Source of the DNA: Cristatella mucedo
Taxonomy: Eukaryota; Bryozoa; Phylactolaemata; Cristatellidae
NCBI GenBank assembly: GCA_009760855.2
Contig: WPIO01000065.1
Coordinates: 1,383,501 to 1,447,500 of the forward strand
Direction: 5' to 3'
Length of the DNA: 64,000 nt
Below, in pieces: positions 1 to 10,745 of this stretch; the stretch's first letter is position 1; each line of letters opens with the position of its first letter. The position numbers and the translations under genes were made by a program. Under the pieces are notes generated by a model, which saw nothing but the letters and a program-made list of their open reading frames with translations, did not search any database and was not told the DNA's origin.

Positions 1-506
1 AGACGTAGTTCACTGAGAGCACATTTATGGTTGTATCGGATGGGCACAGTACTAGCAAAATTCAGATTCACATTTCGTTGTTTAAACGACAAAAACAGGA
101 CGCTCGGTAAAACCCAGGAGGTGCTACTTGATGTAGTGATGACCGTACGGCTCATAGATTACAGGTTGCACTGGGAAGGCCCAGCTGGATGTAGGTTTAT
201 AGGTCAGATCCCAGAACAAACCACACACCTGCACCACTTGATGACGCCTGACAAATACACGGCACAAATTCGTAGAAGGATCATGCTAGCAGTTAGGATA
301 GAACTGTGTATCAATACATAATAATCAGCAGCACATCTGCAACTAGTAATGAGGTATAATAGCAAGCTGGTGCTTCCTAGGGGGTAAGCAGCTGCAAGCA
401 AAGCTGGGATGTCAGTAGGTGAAATAAAATATTAATCGGCAAAACAGCTGCGAATATACTTATAAGCCGTATGTAGAAGGGCAAAAGCAATAAGTACAGG
501 ACTTCG
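1..506. other. No feature recognised
   Basis: I see no exon, repeat family or RNA gene in this stretch. Short open frames on both strands show no family resemblance. It lies on the side where the missing 3' exons of the minus-strand KIDINS220 homologue would be expected, but none is visible here. Confidence 0.4.
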
Positions 507-2610
507 ATCTATAATAATAATAACACACTTAATAAAGCACCCTTAGAGAACTCAATCTCCTTCTAGGCGCTTTACGTTTGCTGCAAAGAAAACACGATCG
601 AATTGTTAGTGGTAGCATGCTCAATAAACAACAAGAATAACATGGGTGACAAGCATAAGGTAAGCATGCAAATGTGGTTAGTGGCAGCATGCACAGTGTC
701 AGCACGCATAAGCACATAAAGGTCGAATCGCAGTAAATAAATGCTGTGCTAAATAGGTTCACTTTTCATTTATTTAAATGCGGTCAGTCGGGAGATGTCG
801 TGACAGAAGTCGGGAGTGAGTTCCAGGCTTTGGGAGCATACGAACTAAAGACACGGTCACCAAAAGATTTGAGGTTTGTACGAGGTATAGGTAAAAAGTT
901 AGATTCCAAAAAGTGGGTGGTACGGTGTTAAGCCTGGGTGGGGTAGTAGATCTGACAGTAAGACAGAAGTAGGCATGAGCCAAATAATGAAGGGACCTAA
1001 AAGTGAGAGACACAACCTTAAAGTCGATGCGTTGCTTGACTGGGAGCCAGTGCAGGTCGGCGAGAAGTGGTGTGATATGGCAACTGCAACGCTCATGACA
1101 GACAAGCCTAGCTGCAGAGTTTTGCACCAGCTGTAAGCGCTTGCACGTGCCGCTAGGCCAGTAAGCAGTGAGTTACAGAAGTAAAGACGGGATGTCACAA
1201 ATGCATGGACCAACTTAGACGTGGTATCCTTATCTAAACAAGCCCGAATTTTAGCAATGTTATGTAGCTGAAAGTAGACAGACTTGAATGTGGAGCTGAT
1301 GTGGTCATCTAACGAGAGGTCACGTTGGAGCACGACACCTAGATTTCGTGCAGATTCAACAGGAGATAAGCTGGCAGAGCCGATTTTGGGCATTGGCCTT
1401 TCCAATTTCTGAATCACACTTGATTTGCCCATAACTAGTAAGTTAGTTTTATCATTCAATTAAAGAAAATTTGCTGCCATCCATGTGCGGATGTCACCAA
1501 TGCATTCAGCAAGGGAGTTGAGAGAATTCGAGGTGCTGGAGGGTTGGGAGGGATTAAAGCAAACGTACAACTGAGTGTCATCCGGACAGAAGTGAAAGCA
1601 TAACTTGGCAATCACATCGGCAAGAGGAAGAGTATAAACCGTGAAAAGAGCCGGACCTAGCACGGAGCCCTGACGTATCCCATATTTCAGAGGTTCTTCT
1701 GAAATGATCTTTGTCCATTCAAATCAATATCCTGGAGTCACTCACTGAGATAGGACCTAAACCATTGCAATGCAGTGCCAGTGATGCCCAGGCGAGATGA
1801 GAGGAGCTCAAGAAGGACTCGGTGATCGATGGTATCAAAAGCTGCCGAAAAATCGAGCAAAAAAAAGCAGATACCCTACCCATGTCTGCATTCCTAAGTA
1901 GGTCGTTGTACACCCGAAGCAATGCTGACTCTGTGGAGTGATTAGCTCTAAAACCAGACTGGAACTTACTTGCAAGGTTTGAATTTTCAATATATGAGTT
2001 CAGCTGGTCTGCCACGACTCGTTCCAGTGTCCTTGATAGGAATGGTAGAAGGGAGATTGGGTAATAGTTGCTCAAGTTCTCTTGGTCTAGTGTTGCTTTC
2101 TTTCGTAGTGGCCTGACTACAGCCTTATTGAGAGGTGCTGGGACATGACCTGAGGCTTATGACATACTAATGATATTAGTTATGCATGGCAGCACCAGAT
2201 CAATGCATCGTAGAAGCAGGACAGTGGGATAGGGTTCAAAGGACTAATTGTCTTCTTTGATTGGGATATGAACTTCAGGACGAGGTCACTAGCGACCTAT
2301 TTGAATGTAGACATTGAGATACCGCAAGGAATTGAGGGACAGCATTCTAGGGGGGATGCTGCCATCACAAGGATGGACTCCCTGATCTTGTCTATCTTCT
2401 GGACAAAGAAGCTAGAGAAGCGATCAGCTAGATTATCACAGGGATCACTGGGTAAGGAGCTAATCTAGAAGTGGTTGAGGAGAAGGTTGATCGTCTATAT
2501 CAGCATTGTTAGATTGTGCATCTGTGATTCAAAAATTTATTTTAGAAGCTAGACTTGGCCTTGCTAGGATCGATTGGTACGACCTACATTATTCCTCGTA
2601 TGATCAAGCG
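507..2610 (-). mobile_element. LINE family B copy, 5'-truncated and decayed
   Basis: This is a minus-strand non-LTR retrotransposon fragment. Its 3' end faces position 507: an ATAATAATA tail, then the terminal hairpin (reverse complement near 539-570), then reverse-transcriptase C-terminal coding. Readable blocks include 'SNYYPISLLPFLSRTLERVV' (about 2075-2010) and 'FQSGFRANHSTESALLRV' (about 1975-1910), typical of CR1/L2-like RT. The frame is broken several times: separate open stretches cover 899-1459, 1460-1663 and 1719-2075. The catalytic YADD motif is changed to CPDD near 1590. The endonuclease region is absent, so this is a dead 5'-truncated copy. Confidence 0.85.
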
Positions 2611-4020
2611 ATAACTCTACAATGAGTGTAGGATCGGTGGCGGTGTGGCCGAAATCGCGCAAGCAGCATGCAACAAGCATACTAATTGCATGCTGACACT
2701 TCGTACTTCAGCTGCCATTCTGAGTGAAGAGGCGGAAGGAAAGCCACTTCGGCAGAGTAAATATCGATGGCCAAATTAAAGACGAGACATCACCATGATT
2801 AGAACACGGAGACGTGGTTTGTATGAGGAGTCAAGAATCTTCCAAAAAGCAAGGAGAGCCTTCACACAAGATAGCAATGAAGCAACGTGGCTAATCATTG
2901 CAGTCTTAAGAATGATGCTTCAAAATTGCAAGCTTAAAAGAGTTATGTTTCAACCAACTGGAGGAGAACTAGAGGTGCTGCCACACGATAACATTACTGC
3001 CATGCCTGTGACAGCTTTAGCCGATCGAAGCTAATCTTGGCCGGTGAAAGTAAGGCAGGGGGACAAACGTGCAGCGAAAGCAAGCCAAACCAATGCCAAA
3101 AAAAGTGCATTTTAAACCAAACCATAGATGTCACCATGCTTCCAGTGCCACAGAAAATATAATGTACTCGTAAGACTAATAGGCAGAGTACATTCACACT
3201 TACCTCTAGCCTCGGTCTTGACATGTACTGCCGACACAAAAAAAAGCAAAAATTACACGGCAACCAGTCAGGCATATTCAGTGGTGTGCTGCAGCAACCA
3301 ACTAAGCACCAGTGAGTACAAGTTTAATGCCTGTACTGATCTACAAGCATACGCCGATAGCTAGCCTTTGTCACAGATCATGCTTGACAATCGAGTTTCA
3401 AGAGCTGTGTCTACTGGGCCAGTGCCAAGGACACGACTCTTGCGCTATTGCATTACTCCTTGCTGATAGCTTTAAAAAAAAAACTCGAAACTGCAGAAGC
3501 CATGCAATAAATTTGGAGCATCAGAAAGCCACCATAATCATCTAGTGAGCTCATTTTCATGGTCTAAAGGTCACGAGGCTTTGCAAAAAGCCTCTTGAGT
3601 AAGTGGTTACAAAAATGCAATGAAACGCAAGCAACCAGTATTCCTGAGTGATAATAGCATAGTGCCGAACCAACAATATTTCCCGTTCTTGCTGCCTCAG
3701 TGGCTGAATTAATTGGTGCAACACATACCCAAAATCACAATTTCGTACAACATGCATCGTTCTTGTCAACAAGTACAAATACATCGAATATCCAAGAGCC
3801 ATTGTGCAGGCCTTCGAAAACCTTTTCTAGTGCATGACAGTCGACGTTTGCATACTTTAGATCACAAAATATAATTTAAGAATCTATCGAGTGTCCCCAA
3901 AACACAAACCAGTCTGCAAAACTTCATTTAGCTAGCTCGGTTAGCTCAGTTAGTTAGCTCGGAAAAGCTTCGCAGTGAGAGCTTCACGGTTATTTGCAGT
4001 TAAGCTTAGGCAAAATTTGG
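2611..4020. other. Intergenic or intronic, nothing recognised
   Basis: No repeat family or conserved protein is visible. Short minus-strand residues near 2994-3030 (ISFDRLKLSQAW) faintly recall a KIDINS220 segment but are too short to support an exon. Confidence 0.35.
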
Positions 4021-4024
4021 CGAA

Positions 4025-4560
4025 CCCCAACAATAATAATAGTAAATAATTCCTTTTATAGCACCCATTGAGTACTAAATCTCTTTCTAGGCACTTTGAA
4101 ATTCAGAAAGTATAACTGCATAAAAGAAATTCAGACGGACGAAGCAAATGTTTTGACGTACCAGTGGGTTTTCAGTTTTGTTCTATAGGTTGTCAAGTCA
4201 GGGGTGCCGTGACGAAAATTGGTAGCAAGTTTCAGGCTTCAAGTTCTTACAACCGGAGACATGTCTCCGAAAGATTTGAGGTTGACTAGAGTCACGGCTA
4301 AACGACCTGAATTAAGGAAGCAATTTATGTGAAGGGAAACCTGGAAAGTATATTTAGAGTGGTAAGTGGGAGCAAGAGGATAGGAAGAATCCTAAAAGTG
4401 AGTGCCAGATCATTGACGTCGATAATGTTGCTTAACTAGGAGTTAGTACAGGTCGGATATGAGAGGCACGTGTGGCAGTTGTGACGTTCAAGACGGACAA
4501 GCCTAACAAGCCTAACTACAAGCCTTACGACAAGCCAAACTACACAGTTTTCTGCCATCT
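4025..4560 (-). mobile_element. LINE family B 3' fragment
   Basis: Read on the minus strand, this is the 3' end of the same LINE as at 507-2610. The AATAATAATAG tail comes first, then the hairpin remnant ('CTCTTTCTAGGCACTTTG' near 4080), then decayed C-terminal coding (conserved 'CCGAAAGATTTGAGGTT' near 4266). It lies head-to-head with the plus-strand fragment that starts near 4780. Confidence 0.75.
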
Positions 4561-4779
4561 GCGTTTTATTGCATATTCAGGAAGACATGCAAAGGTGATT
4601 GTTTAAGAAACATGACGTGTATGACAGTGTACCCAATATCTCTATGCATGTGGCTATGTGTGATTGATGCTAGAGCAAAATAAGGAAACACCAATCATTA
4701 AATAGGTGGCAAGCAAAAAGGTGATATGACAGCAACCCAGAAAAGTAGTTTAAATTGACTCGAACAGCATGTTCCGTGT

Positions 4780-5590
4780 ACCTCTGCACGGAATTTGGGT
4801 GTCCAGCTCAAAATGACCTTTTGCTAGAGCACCACATCAGTTCTAAAATCAAGTTTTCCAAATTTCAGCTACGTAATAACATCCTGGCGCGATTAGATTT
4901 GGATACCATAGACAAGTTAGTAGATGCATTTGTGACTGCCCATATTGCCTCTGTAGCTCTCTCCTTGTAGGACTTCCTACCTGCTCAATGAGATGCTTGC
5001 AGATGGTGCAGAACTCGGCATCTAGGCTTGACTGTCATTAAAATAACAACTGCAAAACTATGTCATTCCTCTTCCACCTCCACTGGCTCTCTGTCTACCA
5101 GCAGCAAATCGACTCCAAGACCAAGTCATTCGGTTTTAGGTACCCTCGTTTCTCCTCTACTGGCCTATCAGAAATAATTTACCAGAAATACTAGCTCCAC
5201 AGTCTACCCTCACATGTGCCACCAGCTCCTCTGACTGGTCGTTTAGCTGTGCTCCTAACCAAACATAAATCTTTCACAGAACAGACCGTGCCTTCAGATC
5301 CTACACACCTAAACCTGGAACTTGCAATCGATTGACATAAGGGCATCCATGTCTTTTTCAAAATTTAAAGCAAAACTAGAAACCCATCCTCGTACCTCAA
5401 GCATCTTCTTTGCTAATAAGAATTATCCTCTAGTGCTTATGCACTAAGCAATTGTAGAAGCTATTGACAGAATCAGCTCCTATTTGTCGTTTGTAGCATT
5501 TATACTGGGCCTAAAGAGAGATTTAAATTCTCTCAAGAGAGCTAAATATATGCATCATTGTTATTACTATTATTGCTGTTGTTGCTGATG
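4780..5590 (+). mobile_element. LINE family B 3' fragment
   Basis: This is a plus-strand 3' portion of LINE B. It begins in the 'ACCACATCAGTTCT' block, a conserved landmark of RT C-terminal coding. It runs through the 'PKAWNS'-like region (about 5300-5335) and the closing hairpin ('AGAGAGATTTAAATTCTCTC', 5515-5535), and ends in TTATTACTATTATT. Indels and stops have destroyed the frame. Confidence 0.75.
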
Positions 5591-6244
5591 CTGCTGCTAT
5601 TTTGAGGTGCCAAGTATATTTTCACTTCGAGAACTGCAGTTTCTTTCCAGCATGTCTGCATCTATCTAATGGGTTTGAGTGTGAAGGCCAGCTAGCAGGA
5701 GCAAACAAATAAGTCAAAGTGGTAAGGATCAAGAGCATATCGCTTTTTAAATTTCCATGCAGGTCTCATTAGCAGGAGGCTGGATAATTTAGTTCTATGG
5801 CTTACCAAACAAGATCGGCAGGCAAATCGTCGAGGAATATGCCAAAAGACAGCTGGGCAACAATGCAAGTGTCCTGCCCCAAATATGCCTGCAGCTGTAG
5901 GTTCCCCTCATACCTATGTCCATTTTCGGACAAGCTGTCGGCAAAGCTATGCTATCGAAGAGTTTTCAGTAGTGCAACTAGAACACAAAGTGCTGCTAGT
6001 GCTACTTCGTGTTTCTGCAGCAGCCTAAACATTAGCTTATGCCCAACTATAACCTACACGCCCGATGCCTCCTCTAGTAACTGCTATGCAATACAAAGTA
6101 CAATCCAATCTGACTTAAACAGTTCAAACTGGTAACAAAACCACAACGACATGCACCTATAGAAAACATAGGCATCTCACTGAATTAGTTCTCGACAGCA
6201 GAAAGTCTTGGTACTAGTGGCATTAATTTGAGAGAGTCACGTAC
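5591..6244. other. Nothing recognised; 3' flank of the last KIDINS220 exon seen
   Basis: A 112-codon plus-strand frame (5797-6135) is rich in Ser, Cys and Thr and resembles no family I know. The minus strand here is broken by stops and shows none of the conserved residues that follow the KAP domain in KIDINS220. Confidence 0.35.
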
Positions 6245-6427
6245 TTTTGATGACTTGACCTCTGGCAGTAGGTTATCCTTAGCAGTGCCCTGCCGAGGTG
6301 TCTCGCTGGTCACATTGATCGTTGTACCTGTGGTCATAAGGGGCAAGCCATGGTTCTGAAGATAAAACGGCAGATGAACGATGTTCCTGAGATATGCATG
6401 TCCATTCAAACTTGAGTCCTGAAATAC
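6245..6427 (-). CDS. KIDINS220: KIDINS220 exon 20: end of KAP NTPase, donor uncertain
   Basis: The acceptor is 'TTGTCCAG' and the exon opens with VFQDSSLNGHAYLRNIVHLP. This matches the segment after Walker B in KIDINS220 ('[20 protein letters not shown]' in vertebrates). The following residues (about 'MTTGTTINVTSETPRQ') are a polar linker. I end the exon at an in-phase 'AAAA|GTACGTG' donor (183 bp, 61 codons). Without splicing, the frame would stop at 6182-6184 after 'LSAVEN', so an alternative short C-terminus cannot be excluded. No further homologous exon is visible to the left. Confidence 0.8.
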
Positions 6428-6740
6428 CTGGACAAGAGAAACAGAACAAATACAACTCTAGAGAATGGATGGAATCATCCTGGAATCAGCATTGAGTGTT
6501 ACAGATGATGGACCTACTGACATAATTTACCAATGGAAAAGAAACAATGTACTACTGAGCTAAAAAAAACAACACGAATGCAGATGTATTATTGCAACCC
6601 TCTTGGAGTGCTATTATATACCAGGCAGAAAAGACTGATAATAAATTCAAACTAGTATCGACTTTGCATGCTCTGCATTCGGATCTTTTACTTACCTGAG
6701 TCGGGGCTGATTGCAGGGTAATTTTACCATAATTGTTAAA

Positions 6741-6897
6741 GGGTAGCTCATTCAACAGCTTCCTTTGCATAGAGGCAGAAGAGCCTTCACGGCTATCCCC
6801 ACTGCCTGCAGTGGGATATAAAGGATCGCCCACTGCAGGACTCGAACCCACGACCTGAGTTATGAAGAGCGAGCACCTTGCCCCTGGGCTAACACCC
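6741..6897 (-). mobile_element. tRNA-derived SINE family 1 copy
   Basis: Read on the minus strand, the copy starts with a tRNA-like head: box A-like 'TAGCCCAGGGGCAAGG' and box B 'GGGTTCGAGTCC'. The family body follows ('GTGGGCGATCC', 'GGGATAGCCGTGAAGGCTC'), then the tail motif. It lacks the long palindrome found in copies such as 8829-8982. It sits in the intron between exons 19 and 20. Confidence 0.8.
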
Positions 6898-7154
6898 AAG
6901 ACACAGTAAAACTGCTATTCGAAACAAAGAACTTGTGGAAACAATCACAGCAGCTAAGAAACACATGCACAGGCACACAAATGCATGCACACGAGGACTC
7001 CTTTCGATCACGAGCAGTTAGGGCATCACGAAGAAGCTTGTCTATAATAAGCCCTCACGATTACAGCCCACGTGGCCTCAGCTCATACTTAACAATCCAG
7101 ATGCCAAGGTAGACATGATAGTACAGCCTTCAGCAACTCTGCGGTCACAAATAC

Positions 7155-7265
7155 CTTGTTAAGGTTGGCTTCTATTCCTTTAATGATGATGTGCGGATCC
7201 AAAGCCAGAAGGACAATGAAGGGCAACGACTCCTCGGATATCACCAAAGACATGGTGTCCAATAC
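7155..7265 (-). CDS. KIDINS220: KIDINS220 exon 19: KAP NTPase after Walker B
   Basis: The exon is 111 bp (37 codons), phase 0 on both sides. It encodes VLDTMSLVISEESLPFIVLL followed by ALDPHIIIKGIEANLNK. The 'DPHIIIK' core is the conserved sensor-like segment after Walker B in KIDINS220 proteins. The acceptor is 'CATGCCAG' and the donor 'AACAAG|GTATTT'. It joins exon 20 in phase to give '...NLNK-VFQDSS...'. Confidence 0.92.
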
Positions 7266-7472
7266 CTGGCATGGAATAGTGACGAAATTGTTGCTCTGGC
7301 TAGCTCAAATGTAGCTACAACACTTGCTGGCAACATGTGGCACATCAAAATTCCACAAACCACCAGCACGGACAGCAACAATTGATGTCTGGGGGAGGGA
7401 AGGGGTGCCAATAGCAGCAGTTGCAATATCAAGTATGCACGCTGCTGCGCAGCCGCTTGTCAGCTCTTGCAC

Positions 7473-7586
7473 CTGCAGAACCTTGTCCTGTTCGCAGCTA
7501 TCCAGTCCGTCGACGACGAGCACGAGCCGGGTCTGCCAGCCAGTAAACCTGTCCATGGCTACCACCATCGACGACAGTAGCTGAAT
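7473..7586 (-). CDS. KIDINS220: KIDINS220 exon 18: KAP Walker B
   Basis: The exon is 114 bp (38 codons), phase 0/0. It carries the Walker B strand 'TRLVLVVDGLDSCEQDKVLQ': four hydrophobic residues, then the acidic Asp that would coordinate Mg2+. I chose the acceptor 'GATCCAG|ATT' over the 'ATTCAG|CTA' six bases downstream because it aligns without a gap to the vertebrate 'EVELMARM' segment. The donor is 'CTGCAG|GTGCAAG'. Confidence 0.92.
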
Positions 7587-7691
7587 CTGGATCGAGGGCC
7601 AAAGATATGCACAGATAATGCTAGCGTCTCAAAGCACGCATGCGAGCAGGGGAGCTATAACCCGCAACAGCGGCTGCTATGGCCAGCCAAC

Positions 7692-8020
7692 CTCTGCTTT
7701 CAGCCTCTGCACGAGCTGGTCATTGTGGTGGCCCAGACCTCCATCGCTTCCGCGGCACGCCTTGATGACCTGCTGCCGGCTGGACCAGGCTAGTGCATGG
7801 ACGGCTCGAGCCAGAGTGTGCGCACTCGCGAGCAACGCTACGAGCACAATGGCACCCAGTGTGCCCATGGCTGAATAGTGAGCAATATCGTCTGTATCGA
7901 GCGTGGGCTCTCGAAAGTGACGCACCGCCAGGCCAACACCGGCAACCAGGCAGGACACCACAAAAATGACGATGACAAAGGCTGGCAGGCAGCAGATCTT
8001 TTTGTATTTAACGCTGGTTT
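7692..8020 (-). CDS. KIDINS220: KIDINS220 exon 17: second pair of membrane helices
   Basis: The exon is 329 bp, entering at phase 1 after 'CTTCTCCAG' and leaving at phase 0. It opens ETSVKYKKICCLPAFVIVIF, matching the vertebrate 'KKTCCLPSFVIF'. Two hydrophobic helices are visible: 'FVIVIFVVSCLVAGVGLAV' and 'GTLGAIVLVALLASAHTLA'. A basic amphipathic stretch ('SSRQQVIKAC', 'LVQRLKAE') leads back toward the NTPase core. The donor 'GAG|GTTGGC' is weak, but the unspliced frame stops a few codons later and the exon 17/18 join matches the family exactly. Confidence 0.9.
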
Positions 8021-8589
8021 CTGGAGAAGAGAACAAGCTCGAATGCACGAGCTGGAACATAAGTACATGAAGCTTGATGGTACGGAAGGTGCACTTCAGC
8101 ATTGTAACATTGTTACATTTTAACTCCTCAGCAGTGTACCGAGAGGCACGCGCTGCTAATAGTCTCTGTATCGACAGAGTGGTTGAAGCAACAAGCAAGT
8201 GGTTGAAACAGGAGCTGCAACGGCATATAAAGCATCGATGCACAACCATCAATGCTATATATAGAGCACACATAACAATCTTAACGAGTCACTACGTTTC
8301 TACACTAGAGTATCAAACAGGCCGAGGCTAATCGGCACTGAAAGCCATTGTACTCTCTTGCGAATGCTACAATTATGTGCAAGTTTAAAGCTCATGAATC
8401 GGTTGGCATGCTTCCTTCCAGCCTCTGCAAAGACCGTGAACAAAATTTTAGTTCTATGAGGGATCTAAACGAGTGTATGTTTCTATTACATGGCACCGAT
8501 TCCACAAAGATGCACGGCAGTACAGATAGAGAACTGCTACTATTAAAATACAGAGCAACCGGAAGCCGTCTGTCATGGGAGTGAATGCC

Positions 8590-8770
8590 GAAATTTTTTT
8601 TGACTCGAGTGGGAACGATTCTGCAACACCAGTCTTATTGGCCTAACCATTGTGATCTAACCGATTGAGCTATCGAGATTACTCTTCCTACGACGTTCAA
8701 TGCGGGAGTAAAAAGCTCGGCTTTCAATTGCCACTTCGTATTCGAGTCGAATCCCGGCGTACTGTGCGAA
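8590..8770. repeat. Possible tRNA-like fragment pair
   Basis: The minus strand at about 8680-8645 reads like a tRNA D-arm region ('ATAGCTCAATCGGTTAGAT'). The plus strand at 8741-8760 has a box-B-like 'GAGTCGAATCCCGGC'. No complete cloverleaf can be drawn on either strand. These are probably remnants of a SINE different from families 1 and 2. Confidence 0.25.
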
Positions 8771-8828
8771 CGAATGTGTACGCTTACAATTGCAAATGTT
8801 AGCACCAAGTGTAACCATTATAAATAAA

Positions 8829-8982
8829 TCCTAGCTGATTAAACAGCCTCTTTTTGTATAGCGACAGAAGAGCCTTTACGGCTATCACCACCGCTTGCAG
8901 TGGCGATAAAGAATCGCCCACCGCAGGAATCGAACCCACGACCTCGGGACCGAGGTCGTGAAAGCAACCGCCTTACCTAGTA
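8829..8982 (-). mobile_element. tRNA-derived SINE family 1, long-palindrome subfamily
   Basis: This is a well-preserved copy. The minus-strand order is head with box B 'GGGTTCGATTCC', body 'GGTGGGCGATTC', 'GATAGCCGTAAAGGCTC' and end 'GTTTAATCAGCTAGGATT'. Between boxes A and B, at about 8938-8961, lies a perfect 11+11 palindrome (CACGACCTCGG, GA spacer, CCGAGGTCGTG). It lies in the intron between exons 16 and 17. Confidence 0.9.
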
Positions 8983-9617
8983 TACCTACTGTGATCATCG
9001 ACCAGAGAGGAATCTAATCAGCTGCACGACCGAAGTGGTTTCAGATCAGTAGGGAAAAGCTCCACGATCGGTCCGCCACGGCATTTTTAGCACCCCTAGA
9101 ATGGCTACATTTTTAGGTGTAGTCTTTAGTGGCAGATGCATTGTAACAAGTAATATCAAAATACAGTGCGACCAAAAGCAGTCTGCAGTTGGACTAACCA
9201 TTTTGAATGTGTCGTCAAATACTCAAGCTATGCCATTTTTATCAGCGATTACCGTATTAGACAAGACTTGGCTACAACCCAAAATATAGAGTTGAGTCAT
9301 TTGCCAAAATGTGTGGCACACTGATGACTGCTGTCCATTGAAACACGGAGGTTCTAAATAGATCCTTCTTGCTTCAGCTGCCATTAGTATACGCTTGGGT
9401 AGACTCGTGTCGCTTGCTAATCCGACGTATAGGCATTCAAGGAAAAAATACTCTTTGTGTACCTCACCATGATCCCTCGAAGCATTCGTGCCATCTCAGT
9501 CGTGCATGCCCAGTTCCTGCACCAATCTCTCTATCAGACCAGTGGCTGACTCGGGAACTGGAGAGATGAGTGAGTGAGGCTTTACATACTTATCTATATA
9601 CAGCAAGTAATATAAGA

Positions 9618-9755
9618 ATGATAATAATAATAATAATACATTTGTGTAGTGCAGAACTTATTCTCTATCGAGGTATTTTAAATGCTGCAAAGGCTGCTGC
9701 ATGCTGCAAAGGAAGCATGGTCGAAGTGGTAGCATGCAAAATATGACATAGAGCA
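9618..9755 (-). mobile_element. LINE family B 3' scrap
   Basis: An ATAATAATAATAATAATACA tail is followed by a decayed hairpin ('TTCTCTATCGAGGTATTTTA') and the 'GCATGCTGCCACTA'-type 3' UTR of LINE B (minus strand). It ends about 30 bases from the donor of KIDINS220 exon 16. Confidence 0.7.
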
Positions 9756-9785
9756 CACCTTGACAATAGATACTTATAGTCTTAC

Positions 9786-9931
9786 CTGTGTGTGATCCAA
9801 ATACCCTGAACAGCCTTGTTATCACAATGCCATAACGCTTCTCGGCTGATTCATATAGAGATCCGACCATAGTGGCCAGCGACATGATGCCACCAAGGCT
9901 GGTGAGTTTAGCACTCTCGGCAAATATGAAA
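9786..9931 (-). CDS. KIDINS220: KIDINS220 exon 16: KAP segment between helix pairs
   Basis: The exon is 146 bp, entering at phase 2 after 'ATGTGACAG' and leaving at phase 1 ('CACACAG|GTAAGA'). It encodes FIFAESAKLTSLGGIMSLAT, then MVGSLYESAEKRYGIVITRL and 'FRVFGSHT'. This matches the vertebrate segment 'RFLFTDYNRLSSVGGETSLA' and 'EFGFLATRLFRVFK'. It belongs to the cytosolic part of the KAP domain. Confidence 0.93.
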
Positions 9932-10169
9932 CTGTCACATAAAAAACCGATACCAGTCAATAGAAAGGCCGGGAAGTGCCTCCTACCCACTGGGTCACAT
10001 GCAGACATATCCTAAGATGATCACTTTTGGGAAGACATGTATCAATCTCAAACAGCTAACATTACACGATCCATGCACCGCTAGAAGGGCGATATGACAT
10101 GCATCGTGGCACAGGTCCCGCCCCCTACATGGGAATCCGAATCGAAAAACGACGTTCAATCAGCACCCA

Positions 10170-10335
10170 CACGAATTCCGACGGTGAACTGAATCGTAGC
10201 AACAATGGCCAACAATGGATAAAGCTAAAAACGCATCTATTTATCACCGAATTTAGTGAGTCCATGTCATTCATCCTTTGTGCGCTGACACCGTGCATGC
10301 TGCCACTAACCATATTTATATAATGACCCTGTGCA
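10170..10335 (+). mobile_element. LINE family B 3' scrap
   Basis: 'KLKTHLFITEFSES' is readable at about 10222-10262 and is the conserved C-terminus of the LINE B second ORF. It is followed by the 3' UTR landmark 'GCATGCTGCCACTAACCA'. The terminal hairpin is missing. Confidence 0.65.
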
Positions 10336-10382
10336 TGCAGCGCGAGGTGCGTGCTTGGGGGTCGGACATAAAAATATCTAAA

Positions 10383-10560
10383 ATAAATACTAGCTGACTG
10401 AACGACCTGCAGTATAGATAGAAACGTGCCACACACTCCTAAAAATATAACAGGGTACCATAAAAGACAGCAAGAAGGCATTCTTGTGACGACTCATCAC
10501 CGGGTGTTGAACCTGCGACGTCTGAAACCTGCCGGGTGACTAGCATGCCTAGTCGTCTGT
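10383..10560 (-). mobile_element. Divergent tRNA-derived SINE (family 1-like)
   Basis: The minus-strand end 'GTCAGCTAGTATTTATTT' matches the SINE family 1 tail. A box-B-like 'GCAGGTTCAACACCC' lies at about 10503-10517. The middle differs strongly from other copies, so this may be another subfamily. Confidence 0.5.
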
Positions 10561-10706
10561 TTTGATGATGGCTTAGCGTATATGTATTCGCCTTGCCTGC
10601 ATGGCTACGCTCGTATCACTCGCGTGCACCTCGCCCAAGTTTGGTACCATTCTAACTGCAACTCGAAAGGCAAGGGCTGCTACAACACTTGACGACTAAT
10701 GGTCGA

Positions 10707-10733
10707 CCGCTCGATATATATATATATATATAT
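10707..10733. repeat. (TA)n microsatellite
   Basis: About 13 TA units lie just upstream of the 5' truncation point of the LINE A copy at 10746. Confidence 0.9.
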
Positions 10734-10745
10734 ATCTTTCTCTCA

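Noticed and set aside
2994-3040. Minus-strand ISFDRLKLSQAW, recalling the KIDINS220 segment 'QISFNWDRLASW'
   Set aside because: Only about 12 residues with a spacing change and no supporting flanks; chance cannot be excluded.
5797-6135. 112-codon Ser/Cys-rich plus-strand frame
   Set aside because: Composition looks low-complexity and there is no recognisable domain or start context.
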